64,000 nucleotides of DNA from Saksenaea vasiformis B4078 (lineage: Eukaryota > Mucoromycota > Mucoromycetes > Mucorales > Saksenaeaceae): assembly GCA_000697055.1 (NCBI GenBank), contig JNDT01001467.1, positions 58,181 through 122,180 on the forward strand, written 5' to 3'. Positions 21,083-34,110 of this stretch are shown piece after piece. The first letter of the stretch is position 1; each line of letters opens with the position of its first letter. The notes below the pieces were generated by a model. That model was not told where the DNA came from. It made no database searches and saw only the letters and a program-made list of their open reading frames with translations. The translations under genes and the position numbers were made by a program.

Positions 21083-24000
21083 GGCGTGAGTACTATAGAA
21101 TGAGACGTGCTGCTTGGAGCGGAACAAAGAAATTGCATCCGCGACAATCTGAAATCAAATGAATTTCATTCACCACTCTTTGGCTGCCCGTTGCCTTTTT
21201 CATTCTCTGAAGAATTGTAGAACGTTCCTTAAAATCAAAACCTCTATGCCATCTTTCTATAGCCGTTGTGATCAAGAAATAAGCATTGAAAACGCCTCTT
21301 TCTCTTTCTATCAGCGAAGCCCGGAGATGGAGCATGTATTGCACTCTTGAGAGTCTGGCGGTCTCCCCAAGGAATACGCGAAAGCTCGTATCAGCAGTAT
21401 GGATAAATATGACAGTGAACAATGTGAGAATCTAGGAAATCGCTGAATGCAGTGCCAGCCATTCGAGGATATATCTTCTTGCGTCGCTTCATAAGACTTA
21501 TTCTCTCTCAATCCGCTCTCAGGCTATGCTTATTTTGGCTACATCTCATTTCAGTTGAAAGTTTACGCGATGTATCATCCTTAAGACGCTTTTCTTGCCA
21601 CTCTCACGCTTGTAATAGATCTCCACGCAATATATTACTCTTCAGATAGTTTGTCCTTACATTGCTTTGTAGACATAGCTAACTGTGGTATCGCAGCAGA
21701 TTACACCACAAGCGATATTATTTCTTATGAGGTTCTTCTACATACGACCAGTGGTACATATTTACACCTTGTAACATTTCAATCACAGTTTATTCTTCAC
21801 TTTACGCCTACTGCTGTGTGGATTTCACAGATATATCCGTTACGGTGCATAAGTCTAAAGAGCGAAGGAAATGGACAGGCAAAAATAAGGGCATACTATG
21901 CTGGAGCATCAAAGAAGCCACGCATGACATAATCCTGGGTACGGAGGCGAACAACTTGCTAAACGTATTCTACCACATGATTTACAATAAAAAGAGTGAA
22001 ATAATGGGTACCTGCACCGACTAACCAGATAGGTTGATGATGAAAAAAAAAACTTTAATTGTTCAACCAGTCTAATGTACTAACTTATCTATCCATGTAA
22101 TGAACACATGGGCAATTCATTCTCTGTGCATGTGGATTATATGATAGCATGCTGATGATTTCTAACATGATATTAAAAAACGCTTGCTTGTTGTGCAGGT
22201 TTACTTGCTCGTCTCTTACTAAGCCCTGCATACGCTACTTCCGGTTAATGATAAAATATTCGTTACTTAATGAAAATGCAGGGCAAACAGAAAAACATAT
22301 AAACGCGGTTTGTTAAGTCAGGCACTGCTAAAGACACGTATCATTTTCCTTTTTCGTAGACTCTACGCCATATCTATGGCTTATTTGTTTTAACGTGCAA
22401 CAGTGGATATAGAACCTTCGTCTGTAGATAGATAACGATACGCGCCTAAATTCAGAAGGACCTTTCAATTGCTGCTGACTCAATAACGATGACTCTGGCA
22501 TTTTTCACCTTCCGACTGAACCAATGTAGGGGAATAAGATTGAACGGAAAAACTCAAAGCTGGAAACAGTGCTAGTAGCTTTCTCCACCTGATTAACATG
22601 TCCATTAAAGGAGAAGAAAACGTGATTTCATTCCACCTTACTGGGCGCTTAACCATTCATTTTTCTTGTAGAATACGAAAACTGGATATCGATCTAACGG
22701 AACCGTACGTCTCGAGTGCTTCTTCCTGGATAGTTAATGCAGGAAGAACAGGTAAATTTAGTTTCACTTCTGCAAGAAGTAGAGTGTTACTTTGCAAAGC
22801 GATCGAGCTTCCGCTGCATAACAGAAATACTTGATGTTATTATGCAAGTTAATGGCAGGTGAATAGGTCGCGAGAATGAATCCTACCGCAGAAGCAGATG
22901 ATCAATAAATGACATCTGCCAGCCGGGCATCTTCAGTCCCGCTTTTCGTATTCCGCGCAATACATTATGGATCTGCCTATAGATCCAACAAATGTCTTTT
23001 TATCATAGTACCTTCCTGAGAAAGGGCAAACTTTAGCCCCATCCTTCGTTCCTACAACACAAGGTGCATGTGCTTACAAAAACCTCAGAGCAAGGAAAAA
23101 GATTCTTTCCTACAGCATTTTCCAGTGCACGGTCTCGATTTTGATAGGCATTGGGAGCGATTGCTTCTGTATCCTAGTAGCAATTAGAAGTTACAGTTGG
23201 AGGCTAACCATATAATTTGCATGCAGGTATATCAAACATCAACTGGTGCGCAAAACAAATGTCTTTGCAGTGACTGAAGGTTGACCTTTAGGTCATGTGC
23301 ATTACTTAGAAGCCTGATGATTTATGCGAAAAGCTATCGATTACGCGTGGAAATACTATTTGTGGAGAAGGGCACTGAACCGTATCAAACAGGTGGCTCA
23401 AATTGGGCTGCGGAGAATCTGCCTCCCCTGCCACAGATGTACACAAATCGGTGTGTCCATCTAATAGAAATCTGTGTTGCAGTGGATCCCGCCACAAATA
23501 GGAAAGAATATACGAAGTGACTAATTCTTTCCCAGAACACATTCCGGTCCGAGTCAATGAACAAGCGCGAGACATTTCAGCTACCAACGATCATACATGT
23601 ACTTCTAAATTGTAGCTTATAAATTTCCGCTTGAGACGAATCCAATGCTCTGAAATTGCAAGTGCTACAATCAAGGCTTGATTAAAAAAAAAAGGAAGAA
23701 GTGCACAGTAATAGTTCTTCTTTTTGTAATAACAGAAACAATAAAACAAACGGCGAAATGCAACTCAGCACGATTTAGTAAGCGACCCGATGCCTCATCC
23801 TGGAGAAGGGCAGCTACTACCACAGTGTCGTGTCCAGAATCTCCGTTCTGCATTTAGGCTGCAATTCGCATTCAGCACCATTTCGTCAATTTGCTTCACT
23901 GGATAGCAAATCCGGAAGGTAGCTTTTGTTTATTTACTGTAGGAGGAACGCCCCTTTACAGTAGCTCTAACTTAGAGATAGATATTGCATCTGTTGGAAA

Positions 24001-24766
24001 GAGTGCCGCAAAATTTCATGTCTTATATCTCTTAAAAGGGTGTGTTACCATCCATTGTTATGGCAACAATATCGCTTGCCCCAGTTACTTGTTGTAGCCG
24101 AAGCTTCATAGGAAATATCAGAATCTCCGTTGACGATGATCTGAAACACCGATCGTATTTCATCCAAATTCACGGCTGATTCCGAAAAGGCCATCCGTTC
24201 ATCACCGATCGCAGAAAACAGCTCGATAGATCCGCGCACAATATTGCGTTGTATAACAGACTCATACTATGTCTACCGAAGAGCTGTAAACACCACGCCA
24301 ACTGATAGACCCGCCAAAGCTGGCTTGTAGAAAGCAGAATTGCAAGCGCAGGAGAATCTTGAGAAAGAAGAAGGATACGAAGGACTATGAAATGTAGTAG
24401 TAGCGTGAAATAACGAAAACAAAAGAGATAGTAAGCATGCTGTGAGTCTAGTGCATTCTAGGCTTGCAGGTAGCCCAGCTTGCTAACGAAGTCTTTCTCG
24501 AAGAATAGCCATGTACGATAAGATAGATTCAAAAACTGTCTCTTCCCAGGACGTTACAACGTGCCACATTGGTTTCTGGAGAAAAAAAAAATAGGTCCAT
24601 GTTACGTTGGTATCCGGACTAGTGGAAATGTTCAAAGGTGTTCCCAAAGATGGGTACTCGGCGCAAGTAATATACATACATATAAACAAAAAAAAGGGGG
24701 TTACTAGAAGAAAAGAGAGGGGAGTATGTCTGAATGCGTGTATGTATAAATATACGGGATGAAATT
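21083..24766. other. gene-poor region
   Basis: No gene with acceptable splice structure was found in 3.7 kb. Two short minus-strand frames (24239-24045 and 23853-23671) have protein-like composition and could be remnants of a decayed gene. Confidence 0.45.
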
Positions 24767-25969
24767 CTACTGAGTGGCCTTCTTCAACATCTTTTGCCAT
24801 TCTTCGTATCGACGGATACGACCCAAAAGAGAGCGACCACGCTTGAAATCAGTATAGTTTCTGATGACACGGGACTGAGGTCCTACAGATGGCTCCATAA
24901 TAAACCTCCAATGGACCATGATCCATGATGTATGGTATGCGAGTGAATCGTAGTACTCGGCAGCCATTTTTCGAAGTGTGGGGAGTTTTGACCAAGGAAC
25001 CTTTGACAAGGGTCAGAAAAGAATGGTCTTACCCATGGAATAATTGCTTACCTTCTGGAAATCATGATGCTCGTTATGGTATCCGATATTCATAAAAGGT
25101 ACATTCAGTGATCCATAGTAGGAATAGGTCTCCTGTCCGTCTTCAAAGGTATAATGCTCTTGGATGAAATGGGCAGCACCAGGATGTAACGAATAGCCAA
25201 ACCACAAAGATAGGAATAGATAACCAAGGCCTACCCATCCACATGTCCTCTGGATGATAATGTCTGTACATACCGTGAAGGCGACGTTTATCAATTCCCA
25301 TCTTGAAGGCGTCAAGTTGCGTTCTTTCTGTAAGACCATGCCACGGACAACATACATGACCGGGTAGATAAGGATCCATAACAGCTTTTGCACGGCGTTG
25401 CCTTTAATCAGATTTTTTTCCCAGTCCAACGGTAGATCGGGATCCATGCCCTCGACGCCTTGCCAAGTATGATGTTCGATGTGATAACGTCGAAACGATT
25501 GGGCGATTGGAACCGGCAAGCAGATATTTGCCAGTAGGCCTACATATCTGTTGAGACTCTTGTTCTGAGTCACCAAGCAATGGCAGGCTTCGTGAATGAT
25601 GACACCTATGATTCCAGTCATGGTTGCACCAATGAAATACGCCGTAGCTAGAAATACGACCAAAGGGGGTTGCCAGACGCGCCCAAAGTAGTAAGCCAAG
25701 CCAACCTGCAGGACATTAATAGCAACTGCAAAGTACAGTGTTCGTATGTCTGTGCCATAGAGCTTTTCGACTTCTGGATGTTCCCTGAGAATGGTATGCT
25801 TTCGTTTCAAATGAGGTTCGTCCATGTCTTCGCGCGCAAAATCATCGTGTATGCCAGGAATGGACCTTTCCCAACGACCGAGGTAAAGGGGAGCTCTGTA
25901 GTCAGGATGGACTTTATCGATGGGAGGCACCGCATTGTCCTTTTGCTCTGGCTCAACGAAGGGTGGCAT
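24767..25969 (-). CDS. DES1: sphingolipid delta-4 desaturase (DES1)
   Basis: Introduces the delta-4 double bond of ceramide at the ER membrane, the step leading to fungal glucosylceramide. Two minus-strand exons, 25969-25052 and 25000-24767; 51-nt intron; 383 aa, normal for the family. The N-terminal lipid-desaturase segment includes HTILREHPEVEKLYG. Di-iron histidine boxes are HEACH (residues 126-130), HIEHH (163-167) and HNEHH (298-302). Four hydrophobic helices lie between. The second exon starts VPWSKLPTLRKMAAEYYD, a typical end of this family. No fused cytochrome b5 domain is present, so electrons would come from a separate cytochrome b5. The ATG chosen (MPPFVEPEQ) is the first that keeps the family N-terminus. 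Confidence 0.95.
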
Positions 25970-26072
25970 CTTGGTGCTGGAACAGGTGAAGGGGCGGTCT
26001 AATTTTTGGGCTGAAAAATGGGCAGACAAAAATTCGCAGTTCCCCGGACACAAGCCTCACTGACTCTCCCCT

Positions 26073-26282
26073 TTATGACATCGATCGATCTTTTGTAGAA
26101 TCATTTTCCTTGTCTGCACAGAGGTTAAACATAAAACGGACATTTTGAACGAGTCCCACAAAAGACCAGTGATGATCAAACAGGTATAAGGAACCCTTGG
26201 CTGTGTAGGCTAAGATAAATTTTGGTGTCGGAGAGAGTGTTTGATCGAGATCCGCTTCTTCTTGGGTGTGTCTCGTCATCAT
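26073..26282 (-). CDS. possible small ORF upstream of DES1
   Basis: A 69-codon ATG-to-TAA frame ending 103 bases before the DES1 start, on the same strand. Its composition is protein-like (LYLFDHHWSFVGLVQ). It could be a small independent gene or an upstream ORF in the DES1 leader. No family is recognised. Confidence 0.25.
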   Translation of the reverse strand: MMTRHTQEEADLDQTLSPTPKFILAYTAKGSLYLFDHHWSFVGLVQNVRFMFNLCADKENDSTKDRSMS

Positions 26283-29200
26283 TTTTTATTTCTATTTTTT
26301 ACCTCTCTGCAATATCCAAGCTATCACCTTCTAGCGCATAGGATGGACCTTTTATGTCGCAATATTCCACATGCATAACCCTTGATCCTGAACTGCTGTA
26401 ATCCTATCGATCTAGACCGTGAAAACACGTACAAATCTATAGCTCTCGCGTGTTTAAACTATTCTCAGAACCATAAAAGGTACCATCTTCTACGAGGTCC
26501 AATATCAGGTGATTTAACTTTTTCATTAATAAACGTTTTGCCACCATAATAGGAGGTAGAAATACTTGCAAAAAGTTGTTATCTATTCTTATCCTAGTTG
26601 CCGATATCGTCTCGCGTTCGTAGACCTACATCAATTAAAGCAACGCTCCCTTGCTCCTTTTCAACCGTCTGAACCATGCTATTTGAGAAGTTGAAGGAAA
26701 ACAGACAGCCTTATTGACAGAAGACATGCACTTTAACTTCTCAGCGGGCATGGTCAGCCAACTGTCAACATTTGGTCATTGAAATGCCAGTGGGCGTCCA
26801 TTTACATTCCAATTCATATGCAGAAAAGATAAGATACGAGGACCATAAACCCGACAACCGCTAGGATTTAAAGGGGTGCTTGTGTAATTCATACACATAT
26901 CAATACGGAATATTACCTGACATTTGTCGTTGAAGTTATGAATACAAAGGCAAATAGCCAGGAATGAAGAGTCACCACTTAATGCTAGATAAAGCTCCCG
27001 CATCCGCAAACATGGAAAAATAATTCATACTAGAACCTATCTTCCTCCTTTTCCTCGTGAACAGTTTTAGTATGCCGTTAATAGCACCATCGTTATATTT
27101 GGTGAAAACAACATGGGAGGCCTTTCTGATTAATCCATCGCTTCGTTTTACATATTAATATTGTTATAGGTAGAATGATATTATCAGCAAGTGAACTTAT
27201 CAGTCGTCTTATTAACTAAACCTGATGGTTGGGTGAAGTTACCGGTAGGTCCGCTGCCCGAGACAACTTTGAACGTTATCTCATGCTTCTGGATGTGGCA
27301 TTTGAAGAAAGTCGGATATTTGAATGGGACAGATGAAGGGGAAACACCAAATTTCTGATCTGCAGGGGTGGAACAGACATCCACACTTCTGCTTGGCGCT
27401 GCCTGTTGCAGGATTCCAGCTGCCGATTTCCATTCACTAACGCAGGCAAATCGGATGTATCTATTTTGAAGTCGGTTCATCTTGGACATGGCTGCCAGAG
27501 AGGGACGCTCTCATCTCTTCTGTTTCATAATGTCTGAATTTTGAACCTTTGGTTGCAGGATATAAACTAAAGATGTCTGTCATATTGACAATACTGGATT
27601 TTGAGTACACATTTACGTCATCCAAATATTAGTTTGCATCGACACCACTTCAATGCTGCGATGAGGAGCAGCGTATCTTTGCACAGAGAATCAGGTACCT
27701 TTACTTCTGAATCAAAGGTGTATTGCGCTGGTCCATTATAATAGGTTCCCCAACGCACCAAGCGGAACGCGTAAAGTGACCGTATTTAAAGGGACGCATG
27801 AATTCTTTTTTTTTTTTCCTTGGCTCTGTTCATTTTACATCCCCGGTATGTGCTTCTAATGGGATACGCATCCAGGATCACTCATGTCTTTTGATGGATT
27901 GTTTAGCCTGTATGACCTCTGTCCTGAACCGTCTCAGCTGTGGTGGCGTTTTTTACCCATCACTTAAGTAAGTAAAATAAATGTTGTCGCGTTCAGTATC
28001 ACTCATCTTGTGCAATAGATCGCTGGACGTTATATCGCTTCAAGTCCTCTGCAGTGCGTTTCAATTGGTCACTTTCAGTGCCAATCTCCTCCTTTCTCCC
28101 ACTCCCACCCGTCACGGTACGGGGTACGGCTGCCATGAAATCATGGGATTGCCCTTCGGGGGTAAGTAAAATGACATCCAAACATTATTCCATTTACTAA
28201 CCATGAACAAATTTTTATGTTGTCTATATGAATTTCGCGTCCATCAAGGGGCCGCACTGATGTAGATAGTGTATGAATTTGTTGCCAACTTAAGTGTTAA
28301 CGCACGCATGCTTGATTCTTATCTTAGCGTAAAAGTGGTTCCTCATGGACGCAAAGTTTATATAGATTAGCGTAAAAGTCTGTACAATAAACGGTATGTC
28401 ACCTGTCAATCCTTCACGAATCAGTCCTTACAATGACAAAATCTTGATCTCAACGCTCCAGTTTAGTATCATCCATTATCAACTTCTCGCCATCCCTATT
28501 CCTGCCTGATTCGATGTGCAGATACTTTGTTAACATGATCCGAGATCACCGTGCGTATAATGATTCTGACCAGATGCTTAGTTTAATGTTAGTGATGTTC
28601 ATATCAGAAATCAAATGCATCCATTACTTTCATACCATCCTCTTTTTCTATGCATAATGTGTATTTATTAGATGAGTAGTGTCAATTTACAATTTGCTCT
28701 TTATAACTGTTCAGCGATGCCATTCAAATGAACTCGCTACGAGTCGTTGAACGTTCTTCCAAAGTTACAAGACTGTATATTAACTCTACAAACAAAGAAA
28801 AACAAGACTTATCGAAATTTATGCAAATACGTAGCATTACTTGTTCTATCTAGAAATGCACATGTCTATGAATTACATATTCATACGTGTGATGGCGACT
28901 GATTTACATCTATCACTGAAGATGAAATCGTAGATAATGATTATTGATAAGACAAACACAATTCAGCACCAAACTTCGTATAGTACAAACAGATGGAAGA
29001 TCTGATGTATGGTCGTCGTCTCAAGCATCAAAGGCCTGGTGAAGCCTATCGTCGTCTCATTTGCAGGATCATGCGGCTTTCTGTCAGCTCTAGTCTGGTT
29101 TTCATATATAGGAAAGGCGTATCCAAGTAATTAGAAGCAAAAAGTACCGACATAGAAGGCTTCAGATGTGATGATAGATGCATGTAGAGACAACACGCTT

Positions 29201-29329
29201 GAGTAAACACTCAGTACACCTTGGCTTGGATATTCACCTGGCTGCGAAGCCACCAGATTGGTTCAGCTCCGCAGTGGAAAGCGGGTGATCTCAGGCAGTG
29301 ATGGCATTTCGCTGGCTTTGACAAACGAC
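26283..29329. other. gene-poor region
   Basis: No supported gene in 3 kb. One minus-strand frame at 27489-27184 is open and Cys-containing, without a clear start. A copy of a dispersed repeat lies at about 28040-28220. Confidence 0.45.
28040..28220 (+). repeat. dispersed repeat family A, copy 1
   Basis: Shares sequence and order with 46150-46335. The best-matching part runs from a CCCTTCgGGGGTAAGTAA block through a cATTTACTAAC block followed by ATGAA. The arrangement looks like an exon end, a 5' splice site and a TACTAAC-type branch point, so the family is probably derived from a spliced gene. Confidence 0.55.
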
Positions 29330-31021
29330 ATGATGGATGGGAATACCCTGCCAGAGAATGAGGTTCTCTCTCTCATTATAGGGTAATCCTTTAACTTGGA
29401 GAATATTTGGTTTTGACGGTACTATAATAGCCAACTTATTGCGTATGGTTATTCTGCTGTCGCGCAAACTGTGGCAGACGCGACTGGTGCAGCTGCTGAT
29501 ATGGTCCCAAGCACTAAACTCTCCGAACTATTGCAACTTGGGAAATATCGAGGTGCATTGCGGAACAACGTTGATTTCCATTGACTAATCCGCGGCTATA
29601 GCTGAGCAAGACGAATCCGACGACGCTGAATCAACGACGAAAGACTTCGATCGGGATTCGATGCAGGAGGATGTCGACATAACCAGGTCTGGATTTGACA
29701 TGGACGCAAGCCCAACCGCACGTATGTAGTAGTACTGAATTGCCAGCACAAGCTTATTCATTGCGGTAGTGCCAAAACCGACACCTGACTACACTCAGCT
29801 ATATTATACACAGCATAAAGGCCCTTGCCGTACTGCAATTTTCAGTGCCGATGGGAGCTTTGCAGCAACGGGCTCGCACGATTGGTCTTTAAAACTATTG
29901 GATGTACACAAAATGAAGAATCGCACAGGCGAATCAGGAGATAAGCCTGTTATTCGGACGCTTTACGATCACACGGCACCTGTCAATGACCTGAGTTTCC
30001 ACCCCAACGGCTTGGTTTTGGCAAGCTGTTCGGACGACCAAAGCATTAAACTTTTCGATCTCTCTAAATTAGGCGTCAAACGTGCATTCCGCTATCTACA
30101 GGTTAGAATCCAATGCTGGTACAGAAGTTCTTTTAACGAATTATACGATTCTCTCTAGGTCTCTCAACCAGTAAATACCATTTGCTTCCATCCTTCAGGC
30201 GACTTTATTCTAGCTGGTATGCAAAGATGATGATAACACAGCTCTCCTCAACAACGCATGATTCAGGTACGCAGGATTCCTCAATACGGGTGTACGATGT
30301 CAAGACGCTTCTATGTTATACGAATTCGAATACAACTGAGATGCATCGCGGACCAATTACGCAGATTAGATATTCTCACACGGGACGATTGTTTGCCAGT
30401 TCATCTGCGGATGGTAGTGTCAGAATTTGGGACAGTGTCTCCAGTCGATGCGTCAAACTGCTGGAAGGTGTGCACAGTGGCACAGCTGTATCGAGTGTGC
30501 GAATGACGCGGGATGAGAAATTTGTCTTGACTGCTGGTTTGGATTCCGTTGTGCGTCTTTGGGAGATTTCAAGTGGAAAACAGGTGATGGAATATGTTGG
30601 CCACGAACAACGTTCACAATTACTACAGGTGAGGAATCGGGTATCTCTGTATCAGCAATATGTGTACTGAATCATTCCTTCTTATCAGCCATCCTTTACA
30701 TATAACGAAGACTATGTCCTGATTGGTGATGAAGCATCAACAGACGTTGTCTGCTGGGATACACAAACTGGCGTTCTATTGAAGAAGTTATCAGGTATAA
30801 TCCGCTAACAGAGTTTTGATTATCGGTTGGCTAATGCATGATCTCTAGGACAAAATAATCTGGTGCGATGCGTGGCCGCCTCACCTGTTGATAATGGTAT
30901 ACTGACTTGCAGGTAATGATTTGCGGCATGGTTCTTCTTCATCATGGGCCACTAACGCATCTCTTTTTTTAGTGATGATTATCGTGCAAGATATTTTGAT
31001 ACGCGCATGGCAGACGTTTAA
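29330..31021 (+). CDS. CSTF1: cleavage stimulation factor subunit 1 (CstF50), WD40 protein
   Basis: CstF50 is the WD40 subunit of the nuclear cleavage stimulation factor used in mRNA 3'-end formation. Nine exons: 29330-29382, 29431-29552, 29602-29721, 29770-30101, 30159-30216, 30267-30628, 30689-30794, 30849-30912, 30973-31021; 421 aa, close to animal CstF50. The N-terminal dimerisation helix pair (LSLIIGQLIAYGYSAVAQ...LSELLQLGKYR) is followed by an acidic linker and then a WD40 propeller from TQHKGPCRTAIFSADG onward. Repeats include GSHDWSLKLLD, SCSDDQSIKLFDL, TQDSSIRVYD, SSADGSVRIWDS, GLDSVVRLWE and a final CSDDYRARYFDTR. The 3' end converges on malic enzyme with 230 bases between. Confidence 0.93.
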
Positions 31022-31251
31022 ATTTATAAATAAAATACACTGTGGAGAAAATGTACAGAAAAAGGAGCGGGCAACTTGTTTTGGAACACTTCCATGGTGT
31101 TGTTTCAGCAACGGTCTGCTATGCTTATCTAAGCACCAAAAGGAAAAAAAGGGTTATCAGGGATGGTTACACAATATTTTAGTTTTGTTTTTTGTGATAA
31201 ATGATGCAGTATGCCAGAATTTATTCAGATGCGTATTAACTTTTTATATAT

Positions 31252-33190
31252 TTAAATATGACTGGATTTTTCAACTAAGCTACCGTAGATCTCTTTTGTA
31301 GGCATCCACATGTGGTTGTTAACGTACTGCAGTAATTGCTCGTCTGATAATGCCTGTAGCTCCTCAGCTTTTGCGACGCCTTCTTTGTACGCTTCCTTGA
31401 TAACAGCAGCAGCGACAATCGCAGAGACTTCACGGATGCGAGTAAGAGCAGGATACAACCATCCTTCCTTCTTCTCTTCCTCCGTGAGCGAATCGGCCAG
31501 TGCAGTTGCGGCTGTGTAAATCATGCTATCAGAGATCACGGTAGGTCGAGCCAGGACCGCGCCCAGACCTAGACCAGGGAAGATGTACATGTTGTTGCCT
31601 TGGCCAGGAATAACAACGCGTCCTTCTGCGGTAGTGTATGCAGGGAAAGCAGTACCAGATGCAAAGATGACACGATTCTCGGTTGCTTGCATGGCTTGCT
31701 CAAAATTACATTCGGCTTGGGTGGCAGGATTTGACAAGGGGAACACAATAGGTTGAGCATTGATCTGCCCAAGGCGAGTGAGAACTTCAGGGGTAAATGC
31801 ACCAGTAGTAGATGATAGACCGATCAATCTATAAATACGATTTTTGCGTTAGTTTGGCGATCACAGAGAAGACGTGAGAGAAAAACTTACGCAGTAGGCT
31901 TGATATGTTCAATAATGTCTAAAAGTTCCTTGTACTGTTGACTGTTATTATCATCCCGAGCATAGTAAACTTTGTGTTGAGCAAGGCGGTCGCCACGATC
32001 CAGCGTTACAAGACCTTTGCTATCAACGATCCAGAACAGTTTTCGGGCTGCTTCTTCCGACATCTGGCCTTCTGTTTGGAAATACTGTTGAATCTGGCGT
32101 GCTACGCCGATGGCGGCAGAGCCAGCACCGTAGAACACGATACGATGGTCACCGGGGGCAATGTTGGATTCTACCTGGACTCGACGAATCGCGTTGATAA
32201 CACCCGACAAAATCACTGCACCTGTTCCTTGGATATCGTCATTGAAACATAGCATCTTATGTTGGTATTTTTCCAGCAGTCCGAATGCGTGATCGGATTG
32301 CCAGTCCTCAAACTGGATCAGCATATCAGGATATACTTCCTTCAGCGCTTGTAAAACTGCATCCACCGTACCATAGAACTAGAAATACAAACATATAAGT
32401 ATACACTAGAGCAAGAGATGCACCAATAACAAAAAAAAGAGACACGAAAACTCACTTCTTCTTCGTCTGGGCGTGGTTGTCGTAGACCAAGGTAGAATTC
32501 GTCTTCGAGGAGTTTCTTGTTATTTGTTCCCAAGTCTAAAATAATGGGCAATGTTTTTCGGGGATCAATACCAGCGCCTGCCACGTACAGTTGGAGTTTT
32601 CCGATCGGAATACCCATGCCATTTACGCCAAGATCACCCAGACCAAGGATACGCGATCCATCGGAGATAACGGCGATCTGCGGGGAAAATTCCTCGGTGG
32701 GAAACGGGCGGTAACGGCGGATCACCTCAGTTAGACGGGGCAAATCCGCTTTGCTGAGGTAGAGACCATCAGGGACACCTGGTGGTGCCAAGAATGGATA
32801 GATGTTGCTGTACTCAAGACATGCAGTACCGACAGTGGGAGTATAGATCAACGGCAATGTCTCATTAAGTTCATCCAGCACGATCTGATAAAACAATCGA
32901 ACATTGGTTGTTCGTAGTTGTGCCAAAAAGATATATTTTTCAAGCATGGTGGATTTCGCACGCATCAAGCGCAAAGCGCGACGTTTCTGTATTTCCAATG
33001 TCTCGACCGTGGGAGGCACCAGACCGGTTAAACCGATCAACTCACGCTTGGCAAGTGTTGTAGCAGTACCTAAAAGTTATGGAAGTCATCGTTAGTATAC
33101 ATATATGTTTAACCTGTTGTATATAGCTGTACCTTCATTGTCGTAGCCGGAACGTGCAATAAGGTGATGATGGTTGTTATGAGAAGTCAT
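31252..33190 (-). CDS. malic enzyme (malate dehydrogenase, decarboxylating)
   Basis: Oxidative decarboxylation of malate to pyruvate, supplying NAD(P)H; in oleaginous zygomycetes this activity is tied to lipid synthesis. Four minus-strand exons: 33190-33133, 33069-32456, 32378-31891, 31828-31252; introns 62-77 nt; 578 aa, normal for eukaryotic malic enzymes. Family blocks are IYTPTVGTACLEYS, VVISDGS-type AVISDGSRILGLGDLG, LDLGTNN, CFNDDIQGTGAV, the dinucleotide-binding FYGAGSAAIG, and FPLSNPATQAEC. The N-terminus (MTSHNNHHHLIARSGYDNEG) lacks an obvious mitochondrial presequence, so it is probably cytosolic. Cofactor choice (NAD or NADP) cannot be settled by eye. Confidence 0.95.
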
Positions 33191-34110
33191 GGTGGAACAA
33201 GAGCAAGAAGGAAAAAAGTTGTAGTGAATAATGGACTGAAACCAGCATAAAAAAATTCAAGGCATATATAACAGAATGGTACAGCCGAGGAGTTATTGCC
33301 GGAAATGACAAATACAAACAGCGATGATTGGGTGAGCCCTGAATCACACATTACCACAGGCCTATTTTGCGTAGCTCGGCTGATTCCGCTTAGATGAACC
33401 GGGATGAGTTCAAGATCCGACGACGAAGTAACATTGGATGCAACGTGTTTACAGAAAGTCTCACCCCACATCCTGGCGGAGTGCACGGGAAGGGAGACAG
33501 GAAGTAAATGATGTTGGGGTCTGAGTTGTCGGCGTACCAAATGTTTCCCAGGAAACGACCGAAACGCTTGGGGAGGCCAAAGTATTCAAGAAAGAATGCC
33601 CACAAATAGATAACTTTCGCTGACATGAAAAGGTGCCTGCGCTCAAGCATCTCATAATCCTGTTAATAATGAGTTTTGTGCCACATACAAAGTTTAGTCT
33701 GATTTCTTCAAAAGGAAGACGACCAAGAAAGGGAACCTCTCCGTCCCCGCGGGAGCTTTTTTTCCGGGCAGGAGCTTTTTTTTTTTTTTTTTGTGGGGCG
33801 CACGAGTTTCCAGTTTATCCCAGCCAAGCGGCCGATCGGGCCATTTCAAAGCTGGACAACGTTTAGTTGTGCTTGGAAGTGATATAGATCGCATTTCAAA
33901 ATATTTGCACGAGGTATTTTGATTTACATCATGCCATTCTTCGATAAGAAATGATAGCAACGCAAAGACGAACCATTTTTTCCACGGATGATCCATTCGA
34001 TAATGCAAAAGATATAGGATAACTATGATCGCTGTGTTATGACGCCATGTATGAGAAATGGCGTTTGATTGGTAGGATGGTATGAATAACAAACGCGTTT
34101 TCGATTTAGA
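33191..34110. other. intergenic region
   Basis: No supported gene. It contains a T-run at about 33777-33791 and should hold the malic enzyme promoter. Confidence 0.5.

Noticed and set aside
27761..27777. 17-base near match to 37113-37129 (agcggaacg-gtaaagt)
   Set aside because: A 16/17 match is expected several times by chance in 64 kb.
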